The notes under the pieces: generated by a model
Databases searched by the model: none
Seen by the model: only the letters and a program-made list of their open reading frames with translations
Told to the model about the DNA's origin: nothing
Assembly: GCA_022453515.1 (NCBI GenBank)
Contig: JAJNNY010000041.1
Span: 62,001-126,000 of the forward strand
DNA length: 64,000 nt
Source of the DNA: Astrocystis sublimbata
Taxonomy: Eukaryota; Ascomycota; Sordariomycetes; Xylariales; Xylariaceae
Direction: 5' to 3'
Made by a program: the position numbers and the translations under genes
Shown: piece after piece, positions 46,331 to 58,100 of the stretch
How positions within the stretch are numbered: the stretch's first letter is position 1
How the letters are laid out: every line of letters begins with the position of its first letter

Positions 46331-47119
46331 ATGGTACTGGCACCTTTTACCTTTCTTTCTTGGTTAACACTCGCTAATTTTCTTCGCCATCGGATTGAAG
46401 ATGAAGAGTGATATGCCGATCGTCAATATCACTCCCATGGGTTAGACTCTATTGTACGTGTGGTAAAGGTTTATGATGCAAAGCTTGAATGCCCCTGTGG
46501 CTTTGCTACTTAAGCTTATCGTAGTGACCTATGCCACCCTGTTTATTAATATGACTTAAGCACAGTAGGGTTCGGTAGCTCTTCTTTCGAATCATAAAGA
46601 GACTACCTATAAGCTGTGCGACATGGATATCAGGAAAAGTTTGTAGAATTCCTAACTCAGCATAAGTTAAGGCAGGGCGGTAAGGCAAAGGGGTCTTCTA
46701 ATCCCTTAGTCAACGGTTTTAAGGGCTGGAACCGTTTTAAGAGCTCGAACCGTTTCTGGAAGTTTATTTCTCTCTGCATAAAGCAATGCATATGCACAAT
46801 GGCCGTTTCACAGTCACCTGACTAATACGACGAGAAAAAGCGGTAAATGCACTAAGCCTATTTTGGTGCATACTTGGCATTTCGCAAAACCTAGAACCTT
46901 AACTTCCAATACCTCAGCTACCTATTGAGCGCTTGCATGCGCCCGTCTACTCGTACATATGTACTTACACACACCGTGTCGTACACACACCGTGGGTTTG
47001 ATTTAGGTGCCGTCGAAAATTATCATCCGTCGCCAGCTGCTCGCACCCATCGAGCCCATTACCGTCGAGTGCGCCGGCTACCCTCGTGATTGGCGACCCG
47101 ACCCGTCCTCCAAGTTGTC
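46331..47119. other. Intergenic, AT-leaning
   Basis: About 790 nt. 46360-46870 is AT-leaning with short frames and inexact GAACCGTTTTAAG repeats (near 46729 and 46747), possibly old transposon sequence, but I recognise no domain. The last 150 nt look like the promoter and leader of the next gene. Confidence 0.45.
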
Positions 47120-48252
47120 ATGGCTTCCAAGACGACCTACATCCCCCGCTTTCTTCTCCCACAGAACGGCCCCATGTGGCGAGCAGCAGCCATCCGCTCT
47201 GCCGCATTCGCGCGGCCGCTCAACCTCGAGGTCACCCAGGTCATAGTGCGCTATGCCTCCACCAAGGGCTCTGCTGCATCCAAGGCTGCGAAGCTCTCCG
47301 CGCCCACCAAGCCGCTTCCCAGGACCGCCGCGAAGCAAGCCGTGGGCATACCTGCCTCGAAAGTCGCCGCTCCTCCAAAACCTGCAGTAGCTTCCAAAGC
47401 CGCAGCGCCCGCGCCCGCTTCCGCTCCCACGTCTGCGGCGGCGGCGGCAAGTGAACCTATCGTCCGAGCTGCCCGGCCAAAGCCTGTTGCGATCGAACCC
47501 TCCAAACCCTCCAAACCCATCGTGCTGGAGAAGCCGGAGCGCTTCAATCCCCCTTCGCATGGCAAGCGGCTCCCGCGCTCGACGCCGCGACACTACGGCG
47601 GCTCCCTGACGGCCGAGGAGGTCCAGGCCCAGAGCCAGAAGACGTACCCAGGCTTGCCGCCGCCGCCGAATACATGGTCGCATTGGTTCATCAACAAGCG
47701 GGGAATCCATACCTTCATCACCCTCGTAAGGCAATCCTCTCCTATCTCCTCACTTTCTCTCATACATCCCCCATTACGCAACGTAGCGCATTGGCTGACG
47801 GATACCAGGGCACCCTGCTCTCCCTAGCCTTCTACACCTTCTGCGCCAACTTCAATGCCAACTCCCCCTTCGCGAACATGATCCCGCCCATCTCCGAATT
47901 TCCGCGTCACCCCTTCCAGTACGTAGGGATGTGCATCGAGGTGCTGAAATTGCACGAAGAGCACGAGTCTGCCCTGACGGCTGAGAAGCGCCGCAAGAAG
48001 ATCGAGGACGTCGCCAAGCGCAACGAGTACCGCAAGGCCCACGGCATGGAGCCTGTCACCAAGGGCTGGTTTGGCAGCGCGACCGTGGTCCCTGAGGGTG
48101 TGCCAAGGACTGGTGTTGGGGCTGGGGCTGACGCGGCTGTGGTTGATGATGCTTCGCCCAAGAGGGATGAACTTGCTGAGGCTGAGGTGCCGCCGGCGCC
48201 GGATGGGGGTGCTACGGAGGCCACGAAGAAAAAGTTCTGGGGCATGTTCTAA
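47120..48252 (+). CDS. Conserved fungal mitochondrial single-TM protein, function unknown
   Basis: Exons: 47120-47725 and 47809-48252; 349 residues. The N-terminal half looks like a mitochondrial presequence and Ala/Lys/Pro-rich linker (residues 1-130). Next is the conserved block ERFNPPSHGKRL, TPRHYGGSLTAEEVQAQSQK, PPPNTWSHWF, a hydrophobic helix across the splice junction (FITLGTLLSLAFYTFCANF), SPFANMIPP and FPRHPFQYVGMCIEVLKLHE, then a charged coiled-coil-like segment (EKRRKKIEDVAKRNEYRKAH) and KGWFG. I recall homologues annotated in databases as 'casein kinase II beta 2 subunit', which is not supported by anything in this protein: it lacks the CK2-beta zinc finger. Inner-membrane location is inferred. 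The tail is acidic and ends KKKFWGMF. Confidence 0.8.
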
Positions 48253-48569
48253 TCGAGTTGGAGCGTGTTTATTGTATGATATTCATCGAGGCAATCTGGG
48301 ACTGTATAGCATAAAGGTACTAGAGGTGATCCCTGCTCTTGTAAGACAATGTATATATATATGCACTCAAGATATAAGATATATCATACCATGTATTGCG
48401 CAACCACTTGGAAAGATAAGGATACTCCGCTTGCATGTATGTGGCATCGTGAAGCTGGATGTATTTTATCGTGGTATCATGACATCAATCAATGTTGAGG
48501 ACTCAGGGGCATATCGGCATAACCCCTGTTCGATGCCATTCAAATACATTCATTCCTTGAATACTACGA
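48253..48569. other. Intergenic, convergent 3' ends
   Basis: About 317 nt between two convergent stops, AT-rich with TATATATATA at about 48351-48362. Nothing else seen. Confidence 0.6.
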
Positions 48570-49930
48570 CTATGCCAACTCAACACCATCCAGCCCCTCC
48601 AAAACCTCGTCCGCAACACCTCCCTTCTGCAACACTTTCTCCACAATCATACTCATGATGCCCATCTTGAACCCTCCCCTCGGCGCCTTCCACACGCCCT
48701 CCACACTCCCCGTCTCCGCAGCCCGCAGCCCCGTGCTCGCACTCTCTTTAGATGCAGACGCAGAAGCTGCTGCGCTGTTGTTGCCATGCTGCTGCTGATG
48801 TCCCCACGCGGACGCGTTCACGGCATTCGGCACCCCCGGCGCAGTAAGCCGCGACGGCGGATCGATTGTGCGAACGGATAGCAGGCGGAGATTCCGCCCC
48901 TCTCCTTCTCCTCCCAAGTCTAGGTCCATGGCTCCGTCGGCCATGCTCATGCCCGTGCTGTTGGGTGAGGCGGCTTCGCCTACGGATACGGCGAGCGCAA
49001 TGTCTGCGACGGCGAGCTCTTCTTTGGAGGGGTCGAAGATGACGTTGTCGCCGACGGCCATGACGAGGAGGGTGATTGGGGGTCGGGACGAGTCCGTTGT
49101 GGAGGAGGTCGTGGTGGCATCAGAGGGGTTAGAGAATATGAACTGCGACGCGGCCCAGTCGTCGTCGAACATGGGGTCTTCGTCGCCTTCGGACTTGAGG
49201 CGCGGCAGACGCGTGGAGAGGAGCGCGAGGTGTGTCGTTAGGCTGAGGAGAGGGAGAGGGTAAGAGAGGGGTGGGGAGATCAGTATGATCTAGTTGATCG
49301 ATTACATGTTAGCTTTTTCTTTTATCTTTCTTGTCTTTTCTCTCGTGAAAATGTAAGGAAAGTTGAACTCACGTCGAGGTATAACTTCCAGTGAAACCGG
49401 CGATTGATCCACAACTTCTTGGTCAACTTGCCATCCGCCAACAGCGACTCGCTCAACATGCTGGCGAGAAATACCGTGCCGCTATCGTCGTCGCGATACC
49501 CCGGGATCTCAACTGTCAGCTCCAGCCAGTCATCCTCGCATATCCGGTCCGTCTCGTCTCGTCCCCTTCCTCCATTCCCTATCCTCTCCTTGTGCTCGTC
49601 TGGTATTATCGTCTCCTGATCTGTCTTCTGCTGTCTCCGTCCCTGCTGCCGCGACGACACCAATTGGCCGTCTTCTTCTTCGTATGTGATGCCCCTGCTC
49701 ACGGTCTTCTCGACCTCAGCCTTGGCGCCTACGACAGCCTCGGTGCCGTCTGCGAAACACACGCGCGCGCTGCCGTTGGTGCCGGGGAGGATGCCTGTTT
49801 CGGCAGTGAGAGGGCGGAACTGCGTCGCTGTGCGGCCGTCGGGGCGGAGAGGCGGCGTTAGGCTGAGTGAGCTGTGGAGGTAGGCGAGCTCGGCGGGCGA
49901 GAGGAGGAGGTGTTGCGACGTTGTCGCCAT
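48570..49930 (-). CDS. rrp42: Exosome complex subunit RRP42 (RNase PH ring)
   Basis: Catalytically inactive RNase PH-like subunit of the hexameric exosome core, needed for 3'-5' RNA processing. Exons: 49930-49373 and 49289-48570; 425 residues. The N-terminus has LLLSPAELAYLHSSL and PPLRPDGRTATQFRPLTAET, then GSARVCFADGTEAVVGAKAE, as in RRP42. The junction restores WKLYLDIILISPPLSYPLPL. The C-terminal part has RLPRLKSEGDEDPMFDDDWA, LLVMAVGDNVIFDPSKEELA, VADIALAVSV, and ends with EKVLQKGGVADEVLEGL. It is longer than yeast RRP42 because of low-complexity inserts: a Gln/Arg/Asp-rich one near 90-130 and a Ser/Ala-rich one near 340-380. RRP45 or RRP46 fit less well because of the characteristic first 40 residues. 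Confidence 0.9.
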
Positions 49931-51050
49931 GGTTGGTGGTGGTGGGGGGATGCGCCTCCGCTGGGGTGTGGGAGTCCTAGAAGCTGATGATGAATGAATG
50001 TGTTTGCGCTCAGAAAGTCGATTCTACTGATGTAAAATCAACCCTCGCTTGCACTTGGCGACAATTCGAGGACTCTTGTTTGACGTTGACAGCACAGATT
50101 GGGCGATTGTAGTCACCTCCAGTGCAAATACGCATAGATATCGGCTTCCAATACCATGTATTAGTAGATGCGACTAACAAGGCGGCATCGCATACTCGCG
50201 TGAACGTGGGCATGTGGGGTCGTCTGGGAGACTTTTTTGAGCTGAGCTGAGCTTCCTTGGGAATAGTCTCTGATTGGCCAGGAGGGGCATTGTGGCTGAA
50301 GCTTACTGGTGGGGCAAGTGTAGAGCAGTGTGCCGCCTTCATGAGGCTGACCTCTGCTACCGAGCCCATGCCGAGATGCCAAGTTGGGGGCCGCGTGCGA
50401 GGCGGGTGAAAGTCCAGCCCTGCAAAGTGTCCGGATTACAGACCTGCGCTTGCTTAGCTAATTCGCTGCTGGGCCCGGAGACATACACCGGCATAACCAC
50501 ACGACCGAATCTTCACTTTGCATTGCACATTGGCAGCAAAGTCCCCGAAGCCCCATAATGAACCATGTGTGCAAACCTGCGCTATTGAAAACAAAAAATA
50601 TGAGAGGCGTCATAGGAATACACGAAGACTGAATAGTACTTTTTTTAGCTGCCGCAACAAGGCTGCTAAGCCTACTCCTGTATCTGTGCCTGTGTCTGGC
50701 TTATGTCTAAGCACTGCCACCTTCCCTATCATGGGAGTTGTATCTGTTAAGGTGGTTAATAAGCCATCGCGGGTGAGTCTTATACGCCATGCCGTATGCG
50801 AGAGAGCCACCTTCGGACGGACGAGCGACTTGGAAATGGGCTAGGGTTTCTTCGTCTAATATATAAAGTCGGATAGCCGCAGTCAGTCCGCAGTTGCAAC
50901 AACGACTCGTAACAACGCCTGAACACGAATCCGCGACCAAGAGAGCTCCCGGTGCATATTTAATGCCGACGGGGGTTTGATACCAACATATTCTCCCCTC
51001 TGTGTTCGCTCTTATTATTGAAGATATAACGGAAAAAAGTCAACGACAAC
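49931..51050. other. Divergent promoter region (RRP42 / SDR)
   Basis: About 1.1 kb between divergent starts. I see no coding region or strong repeat; a TATATAAA-like stretch near 50860 is not close to either start. Confidence 0.55.
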
Positions 51051-52466
51051 ATGATGGCCGGGAAGCTCGAGCAGATCTACATGAAATGGTTCCCCATACC
51101 CCTACCGCCGCCAGGCACCTTCGCGGGCCAAGCCGCCCTCATAGCAGGCGGCACAGGCGGCCTCGGCCTCGCGGCCGCTATCCATCTCGTCAACCTCGGC
51201 GCCTCGGAAGTGCTCATCACATCCCGGGATCCAGCGCGCGCGAAAACGGCTCTCGCAACGCTTGAGAAAGAGACCAGGGGCCGCAGCAACGGTGTCGTCC
51301 GCGTCCTCGAGCTGGATATGAACCGCTACCACTCCGTCGTCACCCTAGCTGATGAGGCGAAGAAAGTCCGCACCGGGAAAGGAGGGCTCGATTTCGTGCT
51401 CTTGAACGCGGGAGTCATCGGGGTCGAGTATAAGGCTGTTGAAGAGGGCTGGGACCAGAATATACAGGTTAATGTCCTCAGCACGACGCTTTTGGCTCTT
51501 CTGCTTCTGCCCTGGATGATGCATGAGCGGATCAATCGGTCGGCGCAGGCCCATGTGACCATCGTTGGATCGAGCGTTCATACGGATGTTGATATACGAT
51601 CCTGGAAGGGGTATGTCGCTGGAGACGGCGTGTTGGCGCATTTTAATAATCCGAAGAACTGGCCTGCCGATCCAAACGTCATGTACTCCACCACCAAGCT
51701 GATGCTACACTATGCGGCTGATGAGCTTTCCAGGTTGGCTAGGGGCAAGGATAGTCGGTATGTGGAACTCTTCATCTTCATATGTTTCATGTCGTTGTCA
51801 ACGGGAAAATACGCAACAAGAAGAATGGGAAGTTAACTCAACATTCCTCCCCAGGCCCCAGGTCATCATCAACACCGTGTGTCCCGGCATAGTCGCCACG
51901 GACCTCGCGCGGCATTACGTAGAGAGCAGCCGGGTTATGGCGGTCGCAGTGGCTTTATTCCAAGGGCTCTTCGGTAAAACGACCGAGAATGGCGCCAGGA
52001 CGCTGATCGCGGGTGGCGTGACCAAGGATAATGAGAATGTAAGTCTTTCTTCTGTCGTGATCTGTCTTCCTACAAGTAAAAACCAAAGATTTGAAATCGG
52101 AAAAATTTACCCCCATCTTCTACACCATTGCGAACAGGTTGGTTGGTTGGTTAGTTAGTCGAATTGAGCACTGACTGAGATCGCAGGGTAAATTCATTCG
52201 ATTCTACGGATCTGAAGCGGAATATACAAAGTAAGTTCTGGTCCTGCGTTCTATTGCGGTCCCTACCAGTACCGTACCCCCTTATCTTATCGTTGGCTTC
52301 GAGAGAGGTTGTGATTGGCACTGACATATGAAATCGCAGGCAGGCAGAAGTCCTTTTCACTAGCGATAGCGGCCGGGAAGTCAAGTCATCTGTATGGTTA
52401 GAAATCACTAGCGAACTTTCCACTAAGGTGCCTGCGGCTGGTGCCGCTCTCAAAGTCCTGAAATAA
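51051..52466 (+). CDS. Short-chain dehydrogenase/reductase, membrane-associated fungal type
   Basis: NAD(P)-dependent oxidoreductase with a Rossmann fold; substrate unknown. Exons: 51051-51757, 51855-52038, 52187-52230 and 52340-52466; 353 residues, all in frame. The nucleotide motif is AGGTGGLGLA (about residues 33-42), followed by LELDMNRY, LNAGVIG (the NAG motif), a strand VTIVGSS carrying the catalytic Ser position, and the active-site pair YSTTK. VCPGIVATDLARHYV is the post-catalytic PG motif. Retinol-dehydrogenase-like or WW-oxidoreductase-like SDRs are the closest group by this pattern. The two ATG codons at the start are adjacent (51051 and 51054). No gene next to it suggests a pathway, so I do not read a biosynthetic cluster here. 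Confidence 0.88.
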
Positions 52467-52828
52467 GATCATAAAATGAAAATAAAAATTGTATTCTTGC
52501 ATATCTGGAGTGTCTTTGACTTGGGATTAGACGTCAAGCGTTTCTTAAATTCTCATGAGCATGTGTCGAGAAAAAATGTAACTAATAGCATCAACGCTGT
52601 TTCCCGTGTTAATTATAACAATTAATGCATATATTGTTTAAGCAATACAGGTCATCAATCTCTCCATCGTGATATCGTGACACACCCTAGATAAAGCAAT
52701 GGCAAGGCGTCACATTAACACTGATTGTTTACCCATTGTATATATCATGACATTTCGACACTAGGTCGACGATATGATGTTCGCCCCCCGTCATCCATCC
52801 GTGCTTGGCCCGGATATAAACATGCTAA
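52467..52828. other. Intergenic, convergent 3' ends
   Basis: About 360 nt, AT-rich, between the SDR and ATE1 stops. Nothing identifiable. Confidence 0.6.
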
Positions 52829-55188
52829 TTAACTACGTCGAACATCCAGGCAAAGCTGCGGCATGATATCAAGACCAACGGCCGCCGCCATCTGGGCTAT
52901 CTGACCCTTGGGCCCACCATCCCTGATATCCTCATCCTCCAGGTCCCACTGGAATACATCGACGGCAGGCACGATGCCTCCGCCGAGTCGTACTGGGAAC
53001 GGGTTGAAGTCAAATGCGTACAACTCGGCCATAGGTGGAAGGCCGGGCATGTCACTGTCGAAAAGGGAAAGAGGCGGCTCTTTATCGCCACTGTCGTTCG
53101 CGGACTCATTTGACTTGCCATCACCGTCCGTGGCCCCATTTGTCTGATCTTGTCTGGATTTGGGCACCTGGCCTACATCGGGGTTCGAGAAATGTAGGTA
53201 TCCATGAGCATCGAATTTGGCCAGGACATCGTCGGTGATCTCCACCCACTTCATCGTATCCGGGTCGAGGATCTGCTGGGGCGAGTAGTCCATCTTGTAT
53301 TTCATCTTGGGGCAATCGTGTATGTAGAAGCCAGGATACCACCAATCATACCCGGCTTCTATGGCCAGGGCGATCTCTCGGAGGGCCGATAGCTTCCCAG
53401 GGCTCCACTGGTGTATTGATTCGTGGTAGAGAAAGTAGACGGAACTAACAGCATGCGGAAGGAGGTCGAGAACCCCCACCGCGACCAACTGCCCGTCGAG
53501 CCGGTAACACTGATGGTAGGAGCCAAGACGTTTCACTTTCCCATCGAGCGTCGTCACGGTCTTACGTTTCAGAGGTGAATTGCAGAGAAACTTGGAAAAC
53601 CCATCTCGCGTGATTTCGGAACTGGATTCTTGATGAACGATACGTTGATAGTTCTCGAAGACCGCGTATTTCTCTTCGGTGAAATCGTCATGCTCTAACG
53701 TGACATCGAAAGAGTGCGCAGGCTCGGGGGGCCTCTTCAGTGATTGGCTCTCACCCTCGCCTATTCTTTCCGTCAAGTCGAATCCAGTTTCTCGTTTGCG
53801 CGCCTCCTCGCGTGTTTTGGGGTAGCGACGGGCAGCTTCTTTGGTGCTACAAAGGAGATTCAGGGGTTAGAGACAACCACTGACAATCGCATTTTGAGTC
53901 GTCTGAGTTCGGAAACAAGTGTACGCAAGAAGATTGGCACAAGGGGAAGACGGATGAGCACGAAGTGCATACTAGATGTCGCCTACAACGAACTTGTTGA
54001 AGCGATTGACGGCCTGCCGTTGATCTTTGGTAGGTCGGAAGCGAGCAGAATCTACGCGAATTGTATAATGTGGGCAGCAGGCGTGCCGTTGGTTCGGCCG
54101 GTACAGGAGATTTCCCGACCGCCTCCAACATCGGTCAACCAGCTCCTGGTAGCATTCTGCTTTCATGTCGAATGTACGCGAGTAGTAAGATCGTCCTGAG
54201 GCACACAAACATGTCAGATGGGCTCAGATCATGGCTGCCAAGTTGGCCGGAGGGCGAATTTCGGCCGGGCACCCGGGGTCCATCGACTCATGCGCACAGA
54301 ATACAGAGGTCAGGCTGAGCATCCGAGGCACCACGAGAAGAGGCCCCGGGGCTACGCAAGAACGAAACTAGGTGCACACACGGTTTGGTGACTGACCATA
54401 CCCATTGCGACGGCAATAGCCACAGGTAGACGAAGTCCAGTAGCCTGGATCAACTGGTTAGCTACATAGTTAGTTGCCCAGGTCGATCGACGGATCTATC
54501 CGGGCAAGATGACATGTCGCGCAGAACAGTGAAGTCGGCTTGTATAGGCAGTCATGGGCTCCCCGCTGTGCATAGGGTGCATCGCTCCCATGTCTCGCCA
54601 GGAAGCGAACAGCTCAACGACAAAGCAGTAGAGGGGCATAGCACGATGTGCAACCCGAGCTGTAGCCTGTAGGGCATGGGAGGCGAGTGAAGCTGGTGAC
54701 GATGCAGGCATTGCAGGGATGTCTACGCCGACTTGGCGACATGACGATGCAAATACAAATGGCTGAGGATGGCAGGCGAAACACAAAGCAGGCTGGCGCC
54801 GAGCATGAAGCTGAGGGACCGATGTGGAAGCACCGCATGTGGTGGTTGGATGTAGCTTTCAACATGGCATGATGGGGAGAGCGATTCTCCATAGGCCATA
54901 GGCACTTGTGCAGGACGGCTGGCCAACAGCAGGCCCGCATTGATGCACGAGTGCGATCGATTGGACAATGGTGTGTAAGTGACGATATGGGGAGGAGATG
55001 GGGGGGGGGGGGGTTAAAGCAAAGCTTAGCGCAGCTGTCGGGGATAGTGTGGCGACTGGTGAGGGTATCACCGCTGGACGGGTAACTAAAGTAGGTAGAT
55101 TTGCAGAAGGATCGGACGTACCCATGGGCGTGATGTACGACAAGGCATCGATGGCATCCGGAGATGCATCTTCAGGGATATCCTGCAT
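52829..55188 (-). CDS. ate1: Arginyl-tRNA-protein transferase ATE1
   Basis: Adds Arg from Arg-tRNA to N-terminal Asp, Glu or oxidised Cys, marking proteins for the N-degron pathway. Exons: 55188-55122, 54444-54397, 54195-53973 and 53846-52829; 451 residues. Exon 1 ends SYITPM; exon 2 gives GYWTSSTCGYCRRNGYG with the N-terminal CxxC; exon 3 gives RSYYSRT, ECYQELVDRCWRRSGNLLYR, the CC of ACCPHYTIR and DQRQAVNRFNKF; exon 4 starts TKEAARRYPKTREEA and includes GSYHQCYRLDGQLVAVGVLD, SSVYFLYHESIHQWSPGKLS and PGFYIHDCPKMKYK, the ATE catalytic C-domain. The 54397 donor (GTCAGT) is the one that joins the CGYC exon in frame. The first intron is 677 nt and contains a 14-nt homopolymer; exon 1 is thus the least sure piece. 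An insert with NESANDSGDKEPP lies near the C-terminus. Confidence 0.9.
55000..55013. repeat. Homopolymer run (G14 on the plus strand)
   Basis: Fourteen consecutive G inside the predicted first intron of ATE1. Length may vary between isolates or reflect assembly error. Confidence 0.9.
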
Positions 55189-58100
55189 GGCGACGGCGAC
55201 GGCGATGGCGCTCGCGGAAGCAATGGGCGCAGGGTCGAGCAGTGCCCTCAACGGATCGTAGGGAGACGGTACGGTCGATAATACAATATAATATAATATA
55301 ACATGTACCTAGGTAATCTGCTGATGTCGTGGTGGCCTCGTTCCGGGAAGAGCGCGGGGGTTCTGTGACTAACACGCAAGTCGGAGTCTGTCGCGGGGGC
55401 GGGGGCGGGATGGCGGGATGGATGGAGAATCGTCGAATCGAGTCAGACGCCAGATGGTGAGGGGTTCAGAAGAAGACCAACCCAAAAGGAGGGAGAAAGA
55501 GGAAGAGGAGAGGCTGCTCAGTGGTGGTCCAAGGACCCGGTCTGGCCCCGGTCAGCAATGAAATGCCGGATCTGGTAACTCGTCATGACGGACGGAGGTG
55601 GTGTTGTTGTTGACGATAACAGGCAGCCGTGATTATGAGACTTCACTTCAACTCACCTATCCCGGTGTCGGTCCGTGTTATTGATACCCAAGTGCCCTAT
55701 CCAATATCCAAGTCTGTGCAGCTATGACGTGCATGCTGAAGATGCAGAAGGGGACTGACTGGGTCGAGGGCCTGAGGCAGGGCGGCAGACGAGGATCCAA
55801 TACTAATACTACCTGCCTCCAGATTGCAGGCCACCGAGCACCAGCACCAGCACCAGCACTAGCACCAGGCGGTGAGAATCGGATATGCCCGAATTCAACA
55901 ACACCACTCTAGGAGCTCCTACGGCCGACAAGGCCTGCCGTGGGATGGGTGACAAGGCCGAGGGGCCGAGTGCGTAACGGCCCGCGGTTTCGTCAACTTG
56001 CAGTAGGTAGGTAGGTAAGGTAGGAGTAGGTAAAGTATGTACTATGTTAGGTAGGCGAGTAGGTATGCCTTATGCGGGCTCCGTCCACGTGTAATTCCCT
56101 CTACTACACTACTACTGTACTAGGTTAGACTCGTAAGTAGGGAAATCTGTAGGGACAGCTGTAGGGATCAACATCCATGGCGACTCAGGATGCATGTGGT
56201 CAGTTGATAAAATACCTACATGTACCTTTTCTAGAACCTATAGATACCTACATATAACCTTGGAAGTTTCTTACCACCAGGAATACCCACAACATCTCGA
56301 ACAACGAACCATACCTAGGTACCTACCTTAGGTAGCATTTGGCTGGAACTGTCCCTAGGCATGCTGGCCTACTCCTATACTAGGTATACATCAAGACTCC
56401 TTAACCGCGAAAATAGCGGGACAGCCAACCTGCACTGATCGGTAATAACGCATATTATGTGAAGGAGTCCAAGTACACGGCCTCAATACTGCGTCAAGTT
56501 ACAGTCGAGACAGCCAGTCTCGGTTGAAAGAGCCTAGATTGTCCCGTGTACTTGTCTACCTACTTAGTAGAGGTATGCGGGTTGGCCAGTAGAGGCAACA
56601 TGCGGCATATTTCTGTTTCTGTTTCTGTTAAAGGATGGACCTCTAGCCGCATTTTTCATGCTCCAGTTCCTGCAATCAGCGAGCGTTGAACGTAGGTGAT
56701 CGCCAACCTGTGAATTCACCAGAGATGGACCTTGTTTCACTTCTCAACGATCGAATACTGCACTGAGGCTAGCGCCAGCGGCCCTAGGGACAGAGCAGGA
56801 GATCTGCATCCTACCGCCCTTGACGAATGCTGATTGGGCTTCTATACTTCGATCTCGGAAAACCGTTGGCCAGAAGCTAAGGTTGTGACGTGCATTTGGT
56901 CCATGTCCCGTGTCGGCCACCACGCTGCTGCGTAACCAGCTCGGGTACTTTGTTAATAATAGAAACAGGTAATGAAATAAAATTGTGTACTCGTACAGTA
57001 CTGTTCCTGTTCCATCACCTATTTCGATTGTTAACACCGGGGTTTTGCTTCTGTATCGAAAATCCAACCCCATGCTTCATGGGCTGATTGTAGTCCTTGT
57101 TACTCCTCGCTTGCAAATATAGGCGAGAAGAGTATTCATAACATATAGCATAGGTACTAGGTATGCCATATGGCACCTGAAGGCTTGCAGGAAGGTTCTG
57201 TGGCATACAATGGCGTGTCCCACACCTGTGTGTTCTGGTTTGGGGGGGGGGGCTCCAAGCGCCCGCTTAGTTCGCCTGTGATAGTACCCATAGAGTACAT
57301 TCTCTCTACCTACGGTACCTATATGCTTCCGTTTGCAAGCATACCTACCTAGTAGCGAACAGGCTACTAGGTTGACTTACTGGCCCAAACAATGCTTGGG
57401 CTAGCACTATTTAAGTACTTTTTACCTTCAGTTGTGCACACTTCGCAAATATCTTCACAGCTGTTGGGGCGGGTAGGCATGAGAATCATTAGCTGCAGCC
57501 TCTGGAAGCAATACAGATACCCCTGCCTGCATGGGGGTTATAATAAGGGAGAGAGGGGCAATAGTTGACCGAGGGGCACCCATGGGGGATCTTCCTCCCT
57601 CCAAAAATCCCACGGTAGGTGCTCAAGGTGCTGAAGGAAGGAAGCGCTTGTTGATGCTAATGATGATGATGATTCTGCCTTCCATGTCTATGTTCTGTCC
57701 ATTGTACCCTGCTCGCCTGTGGACAGGATACCTACTAGGTACACCTGGGTAATATAGGAGGCTGGCTGCCTGGAGCCCATTCTAGGCATTCTAGGCGCCC
57801 GTTATTCTGGTACTAGGCTGTCTATTAGACGAGGCAGGCGAGGTAGGCACGGCTGTCCTCTTGCATCTTTTGCGCGTGCTTACCATTTAAGATTTATGTG
57901 GTGTATTATTTATTCACTGTCCACGACCGTATGGCGCCCCCTCGCTCGCCCCCCCAGTCCCCAGTCCCCTGAATCATGACCCAGCCATCTACCTAGTACC
58001 TAGGTAGGTAGCTCAAGGTTGTCCCGAACCTGCCCTTAGCAAATTCTAAATTCACACTCCCAGTCTGGCCTGGCCTGGCCTGAGCTCTGATTCAGGAACA

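Noticed and set aside
46500..46830. Possible LTR fragment downstream of GCN5
   Set aside because: Short inexact repeats and AT-leaning composition only; no paired LTR, primer-binding site or polyprotein domain.
51051..52466. Possible secondary-metabolite cluster around the SDR gene
   Set aside because: Neighbours are RRP42 and ATE1; no synthase, P450, transporter or regulator is nearby.
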